From positions 1 to 64,000 of the forward strand of contig JBKPAJ010000071.1 of the NCBI GenBank assembly GCA_046726375.1: a DNA stretch of 64,000 nt. The letters run 5' to 3'. The notes beneath the pieces were generated by a model. That model did no database searches, was not told the origin of the DNA, and was given only the letters and a program-made list of their open reading frames with translations. This stretch comes from DASPWV01 sp046726375 (lineage in GTDB: Bacteria > Acidobacteriota > Vicinamibacteria > Vicinamibacterales > UBA2999). A program made the position numbers and the translations under genes. Numbering within the stretch: position 1 is the stretch's first letter; each line of letters starts with the position of its first letter. Positions 9,794-18,839 of this stretch are shown here, one piece after another.

Positions 9794-10267
9794 TCAGCTC
9801 CCGGAGCCGATCGCGACGGTGACCCCAATCGGCTGCAACGCGCGCTCGATTTCGGCCGGTGCCAGCCCAACGAGAAATCCGCGCCGGCCACCGTTGATGT
9901 ACACGCGCGGCAGCTCGCTGATCGACTGCTCCATGTAGATGGGCAAGGACTTGCGCGTGCCGAACGGAGACGTGCCGCCCACCTGATAACCGGTATGCCG
10001 CTCCGCGACCTCTGGCGCACACGGCACGACTTTTTTGCGATCGATCTGCCGGGCGAGCTCCCTGGTGGACACTTCGCGATCGCCGTGCATCAGCACAATG
10101 AGCGGTTGCTTGCGCTCGTCTTCCATGACGACCGTCTTGATCACCGCGTGTTCGTCCACACCCAGCTCACGCGCCGACACACGCGTGCCACCGCGGTCTT
10201 CGTAACGATACTCGTGCTCGGTAAAGGCGACGCCGTGCTTGCGGAGAAAGCGAATCGCTGCTGTCAC
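9794..10267 (-). CDS. ybaK: YbaK/EbsC-type aminoacyl-tRNA deacylase
   Basis: A 157-residue editing-domain protein of the YbaK/ProX family, which hydrolyses Cys-tRNA(Pro) or similar mischarged tRNAs in the cytosol. The conserved catalytic Lys lies in DEHAVIKTVVMED. The YQVGGTSPFGTRKSLPIYME stretch is diagnostic of the YbaK branch, followed by VYINGGRRGFLVGL. The GTG at 10267 gives the family-length protein starting VTAAIRFLRKHG. Upstream bases are repeat-like and give no good ribosome binding site. Confidence 0.9.
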   Translation of the reverse strand: MTAAIRFLRKHGVAFTEHEYRYEDRGGTRVSARELGVDEHAVIKTVVMEDERKQPLIVLMHGDREVSTRELARQIDRKKVVPCAPEVAERHTGYQVGGTSPFGTRKSLPIYMEQSISELPRVYINGGRRGFLVGLAPAEIERALQPIGVTVAIGSGS

Positions 10268-10394
10268 CAGTCGCCAGTCTACACAGCAGTCGACAGTCGA
10301 CAGTCGACGGCAAAAACATCCGAGAGTTCGTGACCATTGACTGGCGACCCCGGCGACCGGCGACGTCGGCGGCCGTCGACCGACGACCGTCGAC
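10268..10394. repeat. GTCGAC-rich repeat spacer
   Basis: About 125 bases between the YbaK gene and ADOP permease 1. It is dominated by CAGTCGACAGTCGACAGTC and CCGTCGACCGACGACCGTC, plus GGCGACCCCGGCGACC units. It is self-complementary in several registers. No gene is seen. Confidence 0.6.
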
Positions 10395-12833
10395 TCACTC
10401 CATCCGCAGCGCCCTGCTCGGCGACACGCGCGTGGCCCGCAACGCCGGTAAGTAGCTCGCAACGATCGCGACCACGATCAGTGCCATTGGTACCGACAGG
10501 AACGTGACCGGATCGCTGGGCGTCACCTGATACAGCAACGTTTGCATCAATCTCGTCAGGCCAAACGCGCCGGCCACGCCGATGGCAATGCCAATCACCG
10601 CAAGCGTGATGCCCTGACGCAACACCATGCGGAGCACCTGACTGCGATCGGCGCCAACGGCGAGACGAATGCCGATCTCATGCGTACGCTGGGAGACGAG
10701 ATACGACAGCACCCCGTAAATCCCGACCGCGGCAAGCGCCAGGGCAATCGCGGCAAACACCCCAAGCAGAAAGCCGGTGAGCCGCGGCGTTGCGAGCGCC
10801 GTCGTCACGACATCGCGCATCGGCTGCACATTGGCCACCGGCAGCGCCGGATCGATCTGCCGGATTTCATTGCGCACCGCCGATGCGAGCGCGAGCGGAT
10901 CTCCCGATGTCCGCGCAACGACAAAGACGTTGCGGATGATGTTGCCACCAGTAACCACGTGCCACTGGCTGTGCGAGATGTAGAACTTCTCTTTCACAAT
11001 GCCGGTGACGCCGTTGTGCCGCTCGTCGGCGACGATGCCGACAACGCGTACCCACGGATTCTTCTGGTTGCCAAGGCGAATGCGGCCGTCGATCGCGTTG
11101 CCGTCTCGCCAGTACGTGCGTGCCATCGTCTCGTTGATGACCGCAACCAGCTCCGAGTCGCTCCGCTCGGCCGCGGTGAACCAGCGACCGCGCGTGAGCC
11201 GCGTTCCCATGGCTTCAAACGCTTCGTCTGACACTATCTGCCAGTCACCTTTCGCGTTCCGGCCAGGGCTCTCTTCGAATCCTTCGACGTCCAGCCCCCA
11301 GTCGCCGATGGTGGTCGCAAGCGGGAGCGCGCGAACGATGCCGGCTTTTTCGACGCCGCTCACGCCGCGTACTCGCTCCAGCATCTGCCGATAGAACGCG
11401 ACGACCTTCTCGGGTGTGTCGTAGCGCGCAGCCGGAACCGAGAGCCGCATCGTGAGGACGCGCTCCGGATCAAAGCCGAGATCAATCCGACCAAGTGCCG
11501 AGAGCGTGCGAATCATCAAACCGGCGCCGATCACGAGAATCACCGCCAATGCTACTTCCGCAGCGACAAGACCGTTGCGGAGCCGCTGCCGGCGCCCGCC
11601 AAGCGTGGCCTGCTGGCCGCCCTCACGCAGCGATTCCACCAGGTTCAGGTGCTGCGATCGCAAGGCCGGCGCCAGTCCGAAGAGGAGCGTGGTGACGACC
11701 GCGAGCACGAGCGTGAACACGACAACCGTGAGGTCCAATCGCACGGGCGCCAGCGGTGGAAGACTCGTGGGATCGATGGTCACCAGCACTCGCAGCGCGG
11801 CCGCTGCGAACGCAAGACCAAGCGCGGCGCCTACAAAAGCGAGCACGAGACTTTCCGTGAACAGCTGTCGCAGCAACCGATTGGGCGCGGCGCCGATCGC
11901 GGTTCGCACCGCCATTTCGCGCAGCCGCGCGTCGCCGCGTACGAGCAGCAGATTGGCAACGTTGACGCAGGCGATGAGCAGGAGGAAACCAACCGCGCCC
12001 ATCAACAGCCACATCGCAGGTCGCATGCCGCCGCGGATTTCGTCGTCCACACTTACCGCAAAAGCCGTGAACTTCATCGCGACCGGATAGCCGCCCTGCT
12101 CGGTGAGCCGTTCGCTGATGGCGCGCAATTCCTGCGAGGCTGTCGCCGCGGTTTGCCCGGGCGCAAGAACAGCTGCGGCGTAATAACCGTGGCTGCCCCG
12201 CTCTAGATTCTGCATATCGATTTGAAGTGGCCGCCACAATTGCGAGGGCTCGGCGGCTGCTACCGTGAAATCAGTGGGCAAGCGGAAGCCATCGGGCATC
12301 ACACCGACAACTTCGACAGGCACATCATTCAGCACGAGCTTCTTGCCAATCACCGACGGATCGCCGCCGTAACGCGCTTGCCACAGTTGATAGCCGAGGA
12401 TGGCAGCCGGTGGTCCCTGCGGCAGATCTTCCGCATCAGTAAACGTGCGGCCAATGAGCGGACGAGCGCCAAGAACGTCGAACGTGTTGGCCGTCACGAA
12501 GCCGACGCCGACGCGAATCGGTTCGCCATCGCCGGTGAGATTCTGCTGCCCCGACGACCATCCCGCCACCGCCGTCATGGTCTTGCTCATCGTCCGATAG
12601 TCGACAATTTCCTGAGTGGACACCCACGTCTTGTCGAAGCTCACCCAGCGGCTCCAGATCAGAACGCGCTTTTCCGGTTGTGCATAGGGCAGCGGCGTAA
12701 GCAGCACGGCTTTGACCACGCTGAAGATGGCCGAGGTGGCGCCAATGCCGAGAGCCAGCGTGATCAGCGCGGCGGCTGCAAAGCCCGGAGACTTCACCAG
12801 ACTACGGACGGCGAACTTGAGGTCCTGAGGCAT
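10395..12833 (-). CDS. ADOP-family orphan ABC permease 1
   Basis: An 812-residue member of the acidobacterial duplicated orphan permeases. The N-terminus (LKFAVRSLVKSPGFAAAALI) leads into a first membrane helix, a large MacB-type periplasmic core, then a three-helix FtsX domain (LLIACVNVANLLLVRGDARLR). A second core and second FtsX domain follow (THEIGIRLAVGADRSQVLRM), ending with the conserved LPALRATRVSPSRALRME. No ATPase is adjacent. Family function is unproven; transport or mechanotransmission by a distant ATPase is the usual inference. ATG 12833 gives the standard N-terminus. Confidence 0.95.
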   Translation of the reverse strand: MPQDLKFAVRSLVKSPGFAAAALITLALGIGATSAIFSVVKAVLLTPLPYAQPEKRVLIWSRWVSFDKTWVSTQEIVDYRTMSKTMTAVAGWSSGQQNLTGDGEPIRVGVGFVTANTFDVLGARPLIGRTFTDAEDLPQGPPAAILGYQLWQARYGGDPSVIGKKLVLNDVPVEVVGVMPDGFRLPTDFTVAAAEPSQLWRPLQIDMQNLERGSHGYYAAAVLAPGQTAATASQELRAISERLTEQGGYPVAMKFTAFAVSVDDEIRGGMRPAMWLLMGAVGFLLLIACVNVANLLLVRGDARLREMAVRTAIGAAPNRLLRQLFTESLVLAFVGAALGLAFAAAALRVLVTIDPTSLPPLAPVRLDLTVVVFTLVLAVVTTLLFGLAPALRSQHLNLVESLREGGQQATLGGRRQRLRNGLVAAEVALAVILVIGAGLMIRTLSALGRIDLGFDPERVLTMRLSVPAARYDTPEKVVAFYRQMLERVRGVSGVEKAGIVRALPLATTIGDWGLDVEGFEESPGRNAKGDWQIVSDEAFEAMGTRLTRGRWFTAAERSDSELVAVINETMARTYWRDGNAIDGRIRLGNQKNPWVRVVGIVADERHNGVTGIVKEKFYISHSQWHVVTGGNIIRNVFVVARTSGDPLALASAVRNEIRQIDPALPVANVQPMRDVVTTALATPRLTGFLLGVFAAIALALAAVGIYGVLSYLVSQRTHEIGIRLAVGADRSQVLRMVLRQGITLAVIGIAIGVAGAFGLTRLMQTLLYQVTPSDPVTFLSVPMALIVVAIVASYLPALRATRVSPSRALRME

Positions 12834-12888
12834 AGGTATTTGGACGGCGACACGGCCCTTTCGGGTTGCAAGGGTATGATCGCCGCCG

Positions 12889-14136
12889 ATGCTTTCTACT
12901 CTCGTCCGCGAACAGCTCGCCCGCCCCTCACCTATCCGCCAGATCATGAAGATGGCGGAACGGCAGAACATCCTGGCGATGGGGCTCGACCCCAGTGAGG
13001 TGATTTCGTTTGGCGGTGGCTGGGTGAACCACCCCGCACCGGAGGGGCTGCGCGAAGCCTACGTCGAGATCGCGTCCGATCCTGCGCTGTTTCACAAGAG
13101 TGGCGGCTACACGGCAACGCTCGGTGATATGGAGTGCCGCGCCGCGCTCGCCCAGTTCGACGGTCATCTGTTCGGCGTCAAGCAGCTCGGACCGGAGCAC
13201 GTTGCGATCGGCGCCGGAAGCACGCAGCTCACACACGATCTGTTTCGCGCCGTCCTCGATCCCGGCGACACGGTGATGCTGCTCGATCCCGCGTATGCCA
13301 ACTACGAAGGGCAGCTCGCCTTTGCCGCATCTGACATCAAGATCGTCCGTTTGCGCGTGATCGATCCCGATAGGTGGACGTATCTACCGGCAGCCGAGCC
13401 GGAGCGGACGATCGCCGAATTCCGGCGGCTGTTCGACACGCATCGCCCGAAGCTCGTGATCTTCGGCGCGCCCGACAATCCGACCAGCCAGATTCTTCCG
13501 CAAGCGATCGCGGACGCGATGCTGGAGCGCACCGAGCAGTCCAACTCATGGCTCGTCATCGACTTCGCGTACAAATGCCAGTTCTTCGTCACACCGCCGG
13601 AATACTACGCGTGGTCGCCGGTCGATCATCCGCGAGTGGTCGGCATTCACTCCAACTCCAAGTGGGGCCGTGGACTCGGCCGGCGGCTCGGCTGGATTCA
13701 AGCGGCGCCTGAAGTGATCGACGCGCTCGAGCGCGTGCAGCAGTGCAGCCTGTTGTGCGCCGACACGCTGTCGCAAATGGCGATGACACGGTTTGTGACC
13801 CGATCGATCGCCGATGGATCGCTCCGCCGATATGTGGACGAGTGGAACCGGCAGTACTGCGAGGCGGCGCGCGTCACCGCCGAGGCTGTGGACGAATTCC
13901 TTCAGCGGCCGCGTCTGACATCGATGGGCGGTCTTTACGCAGTCGTCGATATCGGCAGCGACGCGGACGCGTTTGTGCCGCGCGCGTTGCAGGCGACCGG
14001 CGTGCTGGTTGTGCCAGGGGGCGGGTTTGGCGCCTCGCTCACCAACGCCGTCCGCCTCAGCTACGGGCCGCTCGTGATGGACATCAGCAGGATTCGCGAG
14101 GGCTTGTCGCGCCTTGGGCGATGGATGCGAGCATGA
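12889..14136 (+). CDS. PLP-dependent aminotransferase class I/II
   Basis: A 415-residue fold-type I aminotransferase. The substrate-side loop FGGGWVNHPAPEGLREA, the cofactor-binding GAGSTQLTHDL and the FGAPDNPTSQILP region are typical of the aspartate-aminotransferase superfamily. PLP should bind Lys258 in HSNSKWGRGLGRRLGW. The product cannot be named precisely; histidinol-phosphate-type or other amino-acid aminotransferases are possible. The next gene starts within its stop codon (ATGA), so the two are translationally coupled. It is divergent from ADOP permease 1 with a 55-base gap. Confidence 0.85.
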   Translation: MLSTLVREQLARPSPIRQIMKMAERQNILAMGLDPSEVISFGGGWVNHPAPEGLREAYVEIASDPALFHKSGGYTATLGDMECRAALAQFDGHLFGVKQLGPEHVAIGAGSTQLTHDLFRAVLDPGDTVMLLDPAYANYEGQLAFAASDIKIVRLRVIDPDRWTYLPAAEPERTIAEFRRLFDTHRPKLVIFGAPDNPTSQILPQAIADAMLERTEQSNSWLVIDFAYKCQFFVTPPEYYAWSPVDHPRVVGIHSNSKWGRGLGRRLGWIQAAPEVIDALERVQQCSLLCADTLSQMAMTRFVTRSIADGSLRRYVDEWNRQYCEAARVTAEAVDEFLQRPRLTSMGGLYAVVDIGSDADAFVPRALQATGVLVVPGGGFGASLTNAVRLSYGPLVMDISRIREGLSRLGRWMRA

Positions 14137-14903
14137 CGACCGGGCTTTCGACGTTTCTTGATTTCGCCGTCGATGCGGCATGGCAAGCAGGCCGGCTGAC
14201 TCTCGCCCACTATCAAACTGGCGTCACCGTGGAACGGAAGCCGGATCGTTCGGCTGTCACCATCGCTGACCGCGATGCGGAGAAGCTGTTGCGCCGTCTC
14301 ATCGAACAGCGCTTTCCTGATCACGCAATCGTCGGCGAGGAATTCGGCGGCGACACTCGCGACGCCACACATCGTTGGATCCTCGATCCGATCGACGGCA
14401 CGAATTCGTTCGTCCGCGGAGTGCCGCTCTTCGGCGTGCTCATCGGACTCGAGATCGAAGGCGAACCGGTCGTCGGCGCCGTGTACTTCCCGGGACTCGA
14501 CGAGATGTATTCGGCGGCTCGCGGCCTTGGCTGCCGCTGGAACGGCCGCCGCGCTCAAGTTTCGGGTGTCGCGACGCTGTCGGACGCGTGCGTCGCGTAT
14601 ACCGACGGCCACGGTGTGTTCGAGCGAATCGGCGACGGATGGATCCGCCTGCAGCAGGACGTGGCGATCGCGCGCGGATGGGGCGATTGCTACGGCTACT
14701 GCCTGGTTTCGACCGGCCGCGCCGACGTGATGATCGATTCGCGGATGAATCCGTGGGACTGCGCGGCAATCGTGCCGATCATTCAGGAAGCCGGCGGACG
14801 GTTTACGGATTGGACGGGGCGCGTGACGATCGACGGCGGTGACGCGGTGAGTACGAATGGCGCGTTACACGATGAGATCCTGAAGAGGCTCGGGCAGACC
14901 TAG
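14133..14903 (+). CDS. Inositol-monophosphatase-family phosphatase (histidinol-phosphatase-like)
   Basis: A 256-residue Mg-dependent phosphatase of the IMPase/FBPase superfamily. Metal ligands are visible in IVGEEFGG (Glu69/70) and LDPIDGTNSF (Asp85, Asp88). The C-terminal NPWDCAAIVPIIQEAGG supplies the last Asp. The sequence style (RGVPLFGVLIGL and so on) resembles HisN-type histidinol-phosphatases. Coupling to an aminotransferase matches the order of the last histidine steps, but no other his gene is nearby, so that is only suggestive. The start uses the ATG overlapping the upstream TGA; ATG 14121 in the same frame is an alternative. Confidence 0.85.
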   Translation: MTTGLSTFLDFAVDAAWQAGRLTLAHYQTGVTVERKPDRSAVTIADRDAEKLLRRLIEQRFPDHAIVGEEFGGDTRDATHRWILDPIDGTNSFVRGVPLFGVLIGLEIEGEPVVGAVYFPGLDEMYSAARGLGCRWNGRRAQVSGVATLSDACVAYTDGHGVFERIGDGWIRLQQDVAIARGWGDCYGYCLVSTGRADVMIDSRMNPWDCAAIVPIIQEAGGRFTDWTGRVTIDGGDAVSTNGALHDEILKRLGQT

Positions 14904-15064
14904 TCCCTCAATTCACTTCTGTTCGCAACCGTGGCATCGAGCCGATTCCAATGTTCGGGCCGAAACCGGCATTGTTCGAGCGTTTCGCGCCGTTGGCGTT
15001 CGGATTCAAGCGTACCTTTGGGGTTAAAGGCCCGCCGCTACGGGCGAACATCGGCGTGCACTGG

Positions 15065-15084
15065 AAAGGGGTCAGACCCCTTTT
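15065..15084. repeat. AAAGGGG-TCAGA-CCCCTTT palindrome at the DinB 3 stop
   Basis: Seven-base stem AAAGGGG (15065-15071), loop TCAGA and CCCCTTTT (15077-15084). On the minus strand the palindrome includes the DinB 3 stop codon. The preceding 160 bases (14904-15064) hold no convincing gene. The element looks like a short dispersed palindrome and may act as a terminator for the minus-strand gene. Confidence 0.55.
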
Positions 15085-15653
15085 CCTCTGAGCGCGCGCT
15101 TGACGTTCTGCGCCTGCCACAAATGCCGGCGATCGTGCGCCGGCACGATCAGCAACACCGTCGACATGCGCATCCGGACGAACTTCAAGAACGGGTTCGG
15201 TGCGATGACGGAATTGACGTCGACGTGCGCCGCTGATTCGACCATCCCGCGATATAGATCGTGGGATCGGACGAACGCTTCCACGAGCCGCGCGCGCGGG
15301 AGGTTCGATTTGGGCACCGCGACCGCGGGCGCCTTCATTCTGCGGCGCACTGGCGGCTCCTGCATGTTGACGAACCATCGGCCGACTGCTGTGGGCGACA
15401 AGCCACGAAAGCGACCGGCGGCCGCGCCTCTGGCCTCGTCCAGACGGCGCGCGAAACCGGTCGAGTAATACCGGTTGATCGTCGAGAGATGATCGAGGCA
15501 CTGCGCAACGCTCCATGACTGACCCGGCCGTTCCTGCCAGTTCACTTCCTCATCCGACAAATCGGCCACGATCGCCGCCGCTTCGTGTTCGGATGCTGCG
15601 ATCACGTCGAGGAGCGACTGCAACTCAGGCGGCAACGGGTCAGACCTTGTCAT
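15072..15653 (-). CDS. DinB-family protein 3
   Basis: A 193-residue DinB-like protein. The N-terminal half carries GQSWSVAQCLDHLSTINRYY and the C-terminal part IVPAHDRRHLWQAQNV, providing the usual three histidines of the metal site. It is only distantly similar to the two DinB proteins at 7.8-8.9 kb. Its start overlaps the end of the upstream Tat-signal protein gene by 14 bases, suggesting co-transcription. The stop codon sits inside a palindrome. Confidence 0.85.
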   Translation of the reverse strand: MTRSDPLPPELQSLLDVIAASEHEAAAIVADLSDEEVNWQERPGQSWSVAQCLDHLSTINRYYSTGFARRLDEARGAAAGRFRGLSPTAVGRWFVNMQEPPVRRRMKAPAVAVPKSNLPRARLVEAFVRSHDLYRGMVESAAHVDVNSVIAPNPFLKFVRMRMSTVLLIVPAHDRRHLWQAQNVKRALRGKGV

Positions 15654-16068
15654 ACGGGACGCCGATGAAGGTGGGCTCGTTTTCGTAGCGCAAGATCAGC
15701 GTCGTCAACATGAACTGGATCGTGTAGCGGTTGTCCTGCTGACGCGTGACCACCATCTGCAGACGGTTGCGGATGTGCCAGTCGTACACGTCGTAGAACA
15801 CGCCGATCCCGATGTCGCAGAAATCCGGGAATTTCGTGTTCGCTCGCAGGAAGACTTCAAAACTTCGCCGCAGCGTGGTAATCGACGGCGCCGTAGCCAG
15901 AGACAACGTATTGAACGCCGTATCCAGCGAGTGCTGCACGTCGCGGATCGCACGTTGAATCTCGCGCTGCCCCTCTCGGTTGGCTTCCTGTTCTTCGCTA
16001 TGGTCTGCCGCATTGCCGGTGAGACTTCCCGCCACTCCTCCCGCAAGCACCTCGCGTCGCGACAACAT
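15640..16068 (-). CDS. Hypothetical protein with Tat-like leader
   Basis: A 142-residue protein beginning MLSRREVLAGGVAGSLTG, a twin-Arg-like export signal (SRREVL). A charged Glu/Gln-rich stretch and an amphipathic region of about 100 residues follow, without recognised motifs. Start ATG 16068 is supported by the strong AAGGAGGA just upstream. It precedes DinB 3 with a 14-base overlap. I do not recognise the family. Confidence 0.65.
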   Translation of the reverse strand: MLSRREVLAGGVAGSLTGNAADHSEEQEANREGQREIQRAIRDVQHSLDTAFNTLSLATAPSITTLRRSFEVFLRANTKFPDFCDIGIGVFYDVYDWHIRNRLQMVVTRQQDNRYTIQFMLTTLILRYENEPTFIGVPYDKV

Positions 16069-16305
16069 GGGTCCTCCTTCGGCTGGCATCTCTGAAGAAC
16101 TGAGAATGAAAGCGAATTCGCAACCCGCTCTCTAAGAGGATAGACGCGTTCGTTGTTGCCGTGGCCGGACGTTATCGGTGTCCGAGCGTCCCACGGACGG
16201 TCACGTGCTCTCGGTGTTCGCAGCGCCTGGAATGCAAAACAGGCCCGAATTCCGCGCTGCGCTCGTCCCGACCGGTGGCACGAGGTTGGCGATCATGCAT
16301 CCCAC
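16069..16305. other. Divergent intergenic region, nothing recognised
   Basis: This 237-base region separates the Tat-signal gene (minus) from ADOP permease 2 (plus). It must hold both promoters, but I could not assign convincing -35/-10 boxes. The permease frame is open through part of it, without homology to the family N-terminus. Confidence 0.4.
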
Positions 16306-18828
16306 ATGTCGACGTTCATGCAGGATCTCCGATACGCCATTCGCACACTGCGTCGCGCTCCCGGCTTTGCCTTTATCGTCGTCCTCACGCTCGGTCTCGG
16401 CATCGGCGCCAACACCGCGATCTTCTCGTTGATGGATCAAGTGTTGCTGCGATTCCTGCCGGTCAAGGACCCGCGCGCCCTCGTGCAGCTCGACGGTCCC
16501 GGCGCATTCAGCGGACGGACCTTCAACGATCGCACCTTCTCGTACCCGATGTACGTGGACATGCGCGACCGCAACACGGTGTTCGAGGGGTTGATCGCAC
16601 GGTTTCCTTGGAGCGTGACGCTGACGTATCGCGGCCAGGCCGAGCGCGTGGATGTCGAAGCGATTTCTGGCAATACGTTCGAGGTGCTCGGCGTATCGCC
16701 GGTGCTTGGACGCGCGATTACCCCGGACGATGACCGCACGCCAGGGGCGCATCCTGTTGCCGTGATCAGCTACAGCTACTGGCAACGGCGATTCGCGGGA
16801 TCGCCAACAGTCCTCAATCAGGTCGTGAACGTCAACAGTACGCCTGTGACGATCGTCGGCGTGGCGCCGCCCGGTTTCGCCGGCGTCGTCGCAACGCAGG
16901 TCCCGGATCTCTTCATGCCGTTGATGATGAAAGGGCAGCTGACGCCGACGTGGAACGATCTCGACAATCGCCGGAGCCGCTGGGTGAACGTCATCGGTCG
17001 CTTGAAGCCCGGCTTGACCAACGAGACGGCGAAAGCACAGCTCGATGTACTCTACCGGCAGATCAACGAAGACGAATTGCAGCAAGTGCCGGCGTTTGCC
17101 GGCGGTTCGGCGCTGTTCAAGGAACGCTATCGCGCCAAGACGCTCACACTCCATCCGGCCTCACGCGGGCTTTCCGGCCTGCGCGCGGGCGTGAGCACGC
17201 CGTTGTTCGTGCTCATGGCCATGGTCGGTCTCGTCCTGCTCATCGCCTGCGCCAACGTCGCGAACTTGTTGCTCACCCGCGCGAGTGCGCGGCAGCGTGA
17301 AATCGCTGTACGCCTGGCGCTCGGCGCAGGACGACGCCGCTTGATCCGCCAGACGCTGACGGAGAGCCTCGTTCTTGCCGGCGCGGGCGGCATGGTGGGC
17401 CTGGTGCTGTCGATCTGGGTTGGCGACGTGCTCGTCAGCGTGATGCCGTCCCAGGCGGTGACCAGATCGTTATCCACGACACCCGACCTGAGAGTGGCGC
17501 TCTTTACGGCGGCCCTGTCGTTTGCGACAGCCATCGTGTTTGGTTTGATTCCGGCGTTGCAATCAGCGCGATTCGAGCTCAATCGGACGCTGCGAGAAGA
17601 GGCCGGCTCGGTCTCGTCCGCCGGGCACCAGGCACGCTTCCGCAAGGGTTTGGTTGTCGCGCAAGTGGCGCTGTCCATGCTGCTCGTCGCAGGTGCGGGA
17701 CTGTTTGCGCGCAGCCTCTACAACTTGAAGGCGCTCGATCCAGGCTTCAGAACGAACGATTTGATCACGTTCCACGTCGATCCTTCGCTGAATGGGTACG
17801 ACCAGACGCGCATCAAACGCTTTTATGCGACATTGCTCGAGGACCTGAGACACTTGCCCGGCGTGCAGTCGGTGTCGTTGGCGCAACTCGCGGCGCTGAC
17901 AGACAGCGTGTCGAGCCGGACGGTCGAGGTCCAGGGATATCAGCCGAAACCGGACGAGAACATGAACCCCTGGACCAACGAGGTCGCGCCGGATTACTTC
18001 CGCACTTTTGGCATGCCGCTCGTGATGGGACGCGAGTTCAACGAACGAGACCTCGCGGGCGCGCCGCGCGTCGCCGTCGTGAATGAATCGTTCGCGAAGT
18101 ATTTTTTCGGCAATGAGAACCCAATTGGCCGCCGTTTCGGATGGCGTTCGGTCAAGGATCCCAGCGCGATCGAAGTCGTGGGCGTCGTGAAGGACGCGCT
18201 TTACGTCAACATGCGGCAAGGCTCAACTGCCGACAACCAAACGCCGCGCTTCGCGTACATTCCGTATCAACAAAGCGACGAACTCGGCGAGGTCACGGTG
18301 TACGTCCGCTCGACGGTTGCGGCCGCCGACGGCATGCAGGAGCAGCTCCGGCAGGCCGTGCGGCGTGCTGACGCATCGCTCCCCGTCTTTGCGATGCAGA
18401 CGATGGATCGCACGATCGACGAGGCGCTGTTCAACGAGCGCATGCTCGCGCTGCTGTCGGCTTCGTTTGGTTTGCTCGCAACGGTTCTCGCGGCGGTCGG
18501 ACTTTACGGCGTGATGTCGTACACAGTGTCGCGACGCACGCGCGAAATCGGCATTCGCATTGCGCTCGGCGCCGAGCGCAGGAGTGTGCTGTGGCTGGTG
18601 CTGCGCGAGGTGGCGCTGCTCACGCTCATCGGCATTGGCGTCGGGATTCCCGGTGCGCTCGGCTTGAGCCAGTTGGTCAAGTCGCAGTTGTTCGGCATTC
18701 GGCCGACCGATCCGCTGACACTGGCGGTCGCGGCGGGAACGCTGGCGCTGGTTGGACTGCTCGCGGGCTACATTCCCGCGCGCCGCGCCGCAGCCGTCGA
18801 ACCTGTTTTCGCGCTGCGCTACGAATAA
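16306..18828 (+). CDS. ADOP-family orphan ABC permease 2
   Basis: An 840-residue duplicated FtsX/MacB permease without an ATPase. The start MSTFMQDLRYAIRTLRRAPGF matches the family. The first helix contains LTLGLGIGANTAIFSL. The first FtsX unit includes LLIACANVANLLLTRASARQRE, and the second ends RRTREIGIRIALGAERRSVL and YIPARRAAAVEPVFALRYE. Membrane-embedded; substrate unknown. An ATG at 16318 (MQDLR) is an alternative start. It is followed after 11 bases by an M1 aminopeptidase gene, which may share its transcript. Confidence 0.95.
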   Translation: MSTFMQDLRYAIRTLRRAPGFAFIVVLTLGLGIGANTAIFSLMDQVLLRFLPVKDPRALVQLDGPGAFSGRTFNDRTFSYPMYVDMRDRNTVFEGLIARFPWSVTLTYRGQAERVDVEAISGNTFEVLGVSPVLGRAITPDDDRTPGAHPVAVISYSYWQRRFAGSPTVLNQVVNVNSTPVTIVGVAPPGFAGVVATQVPDLFMPLMMKGQLTPTWNDLDNRRSRWVNVIGRLKPGLTNETAKAQLDVLYRQINEDELQQVPAFAGGSALFKERYRAKTLTLHPASRGLSGLRAGVSTPLFVLMAMVGLVLLIACANVANLLLTRASARQREIAVRLALGAGRRRLIRQTLTESLVLAGAGGMVGLVLSIWVGDVLVSVMPSQAVTRSLSTTPDLRVALFTAALSFATAIVFGLIPALQSARFELNRTLREEAGSVSSAGHQARFRKGLVVAQVALSMLLVAGAGLFARSLYNLKALDPGFRTNDLITFHVDPSLNGYDQTRIKRFYATLLEDLRHLPGVQSVSLAQLAALTDSVSSRTVEVQGYQPKPDENMNPWTNEVAPDYFRTFGMPLVMGREFNERDLAGAPRVAVVNESFAKYFFGNENPIGRRFGWRSVKDPSAIEVVGVVKDALYVNMRQGSTADNQTPRFAYIPYQQSDELGEVTVYVRSTVAAADGMQEQLRQAVRRADASLPVFAMQTMDRTIDEALFNERMLALLSASFGLLATVLAAVGLYGVMSYTVSRRTREIGIRIALGAERRSVLWLVLREVALLTLIGIGVGIPGALGLSQLVKSQLFGIRPTDPLTLAVAAGTLALVGLLAGYIPARRAAAVEPVFALRYE

Positions 18829-18839
18829 ACTGAAGGGCG

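Noticed and set aside
14908..15516. Minus-strand 202-residue open frame
   Set aside because: Overlaps DinB 3 in another frame and ends in repeat sequence.
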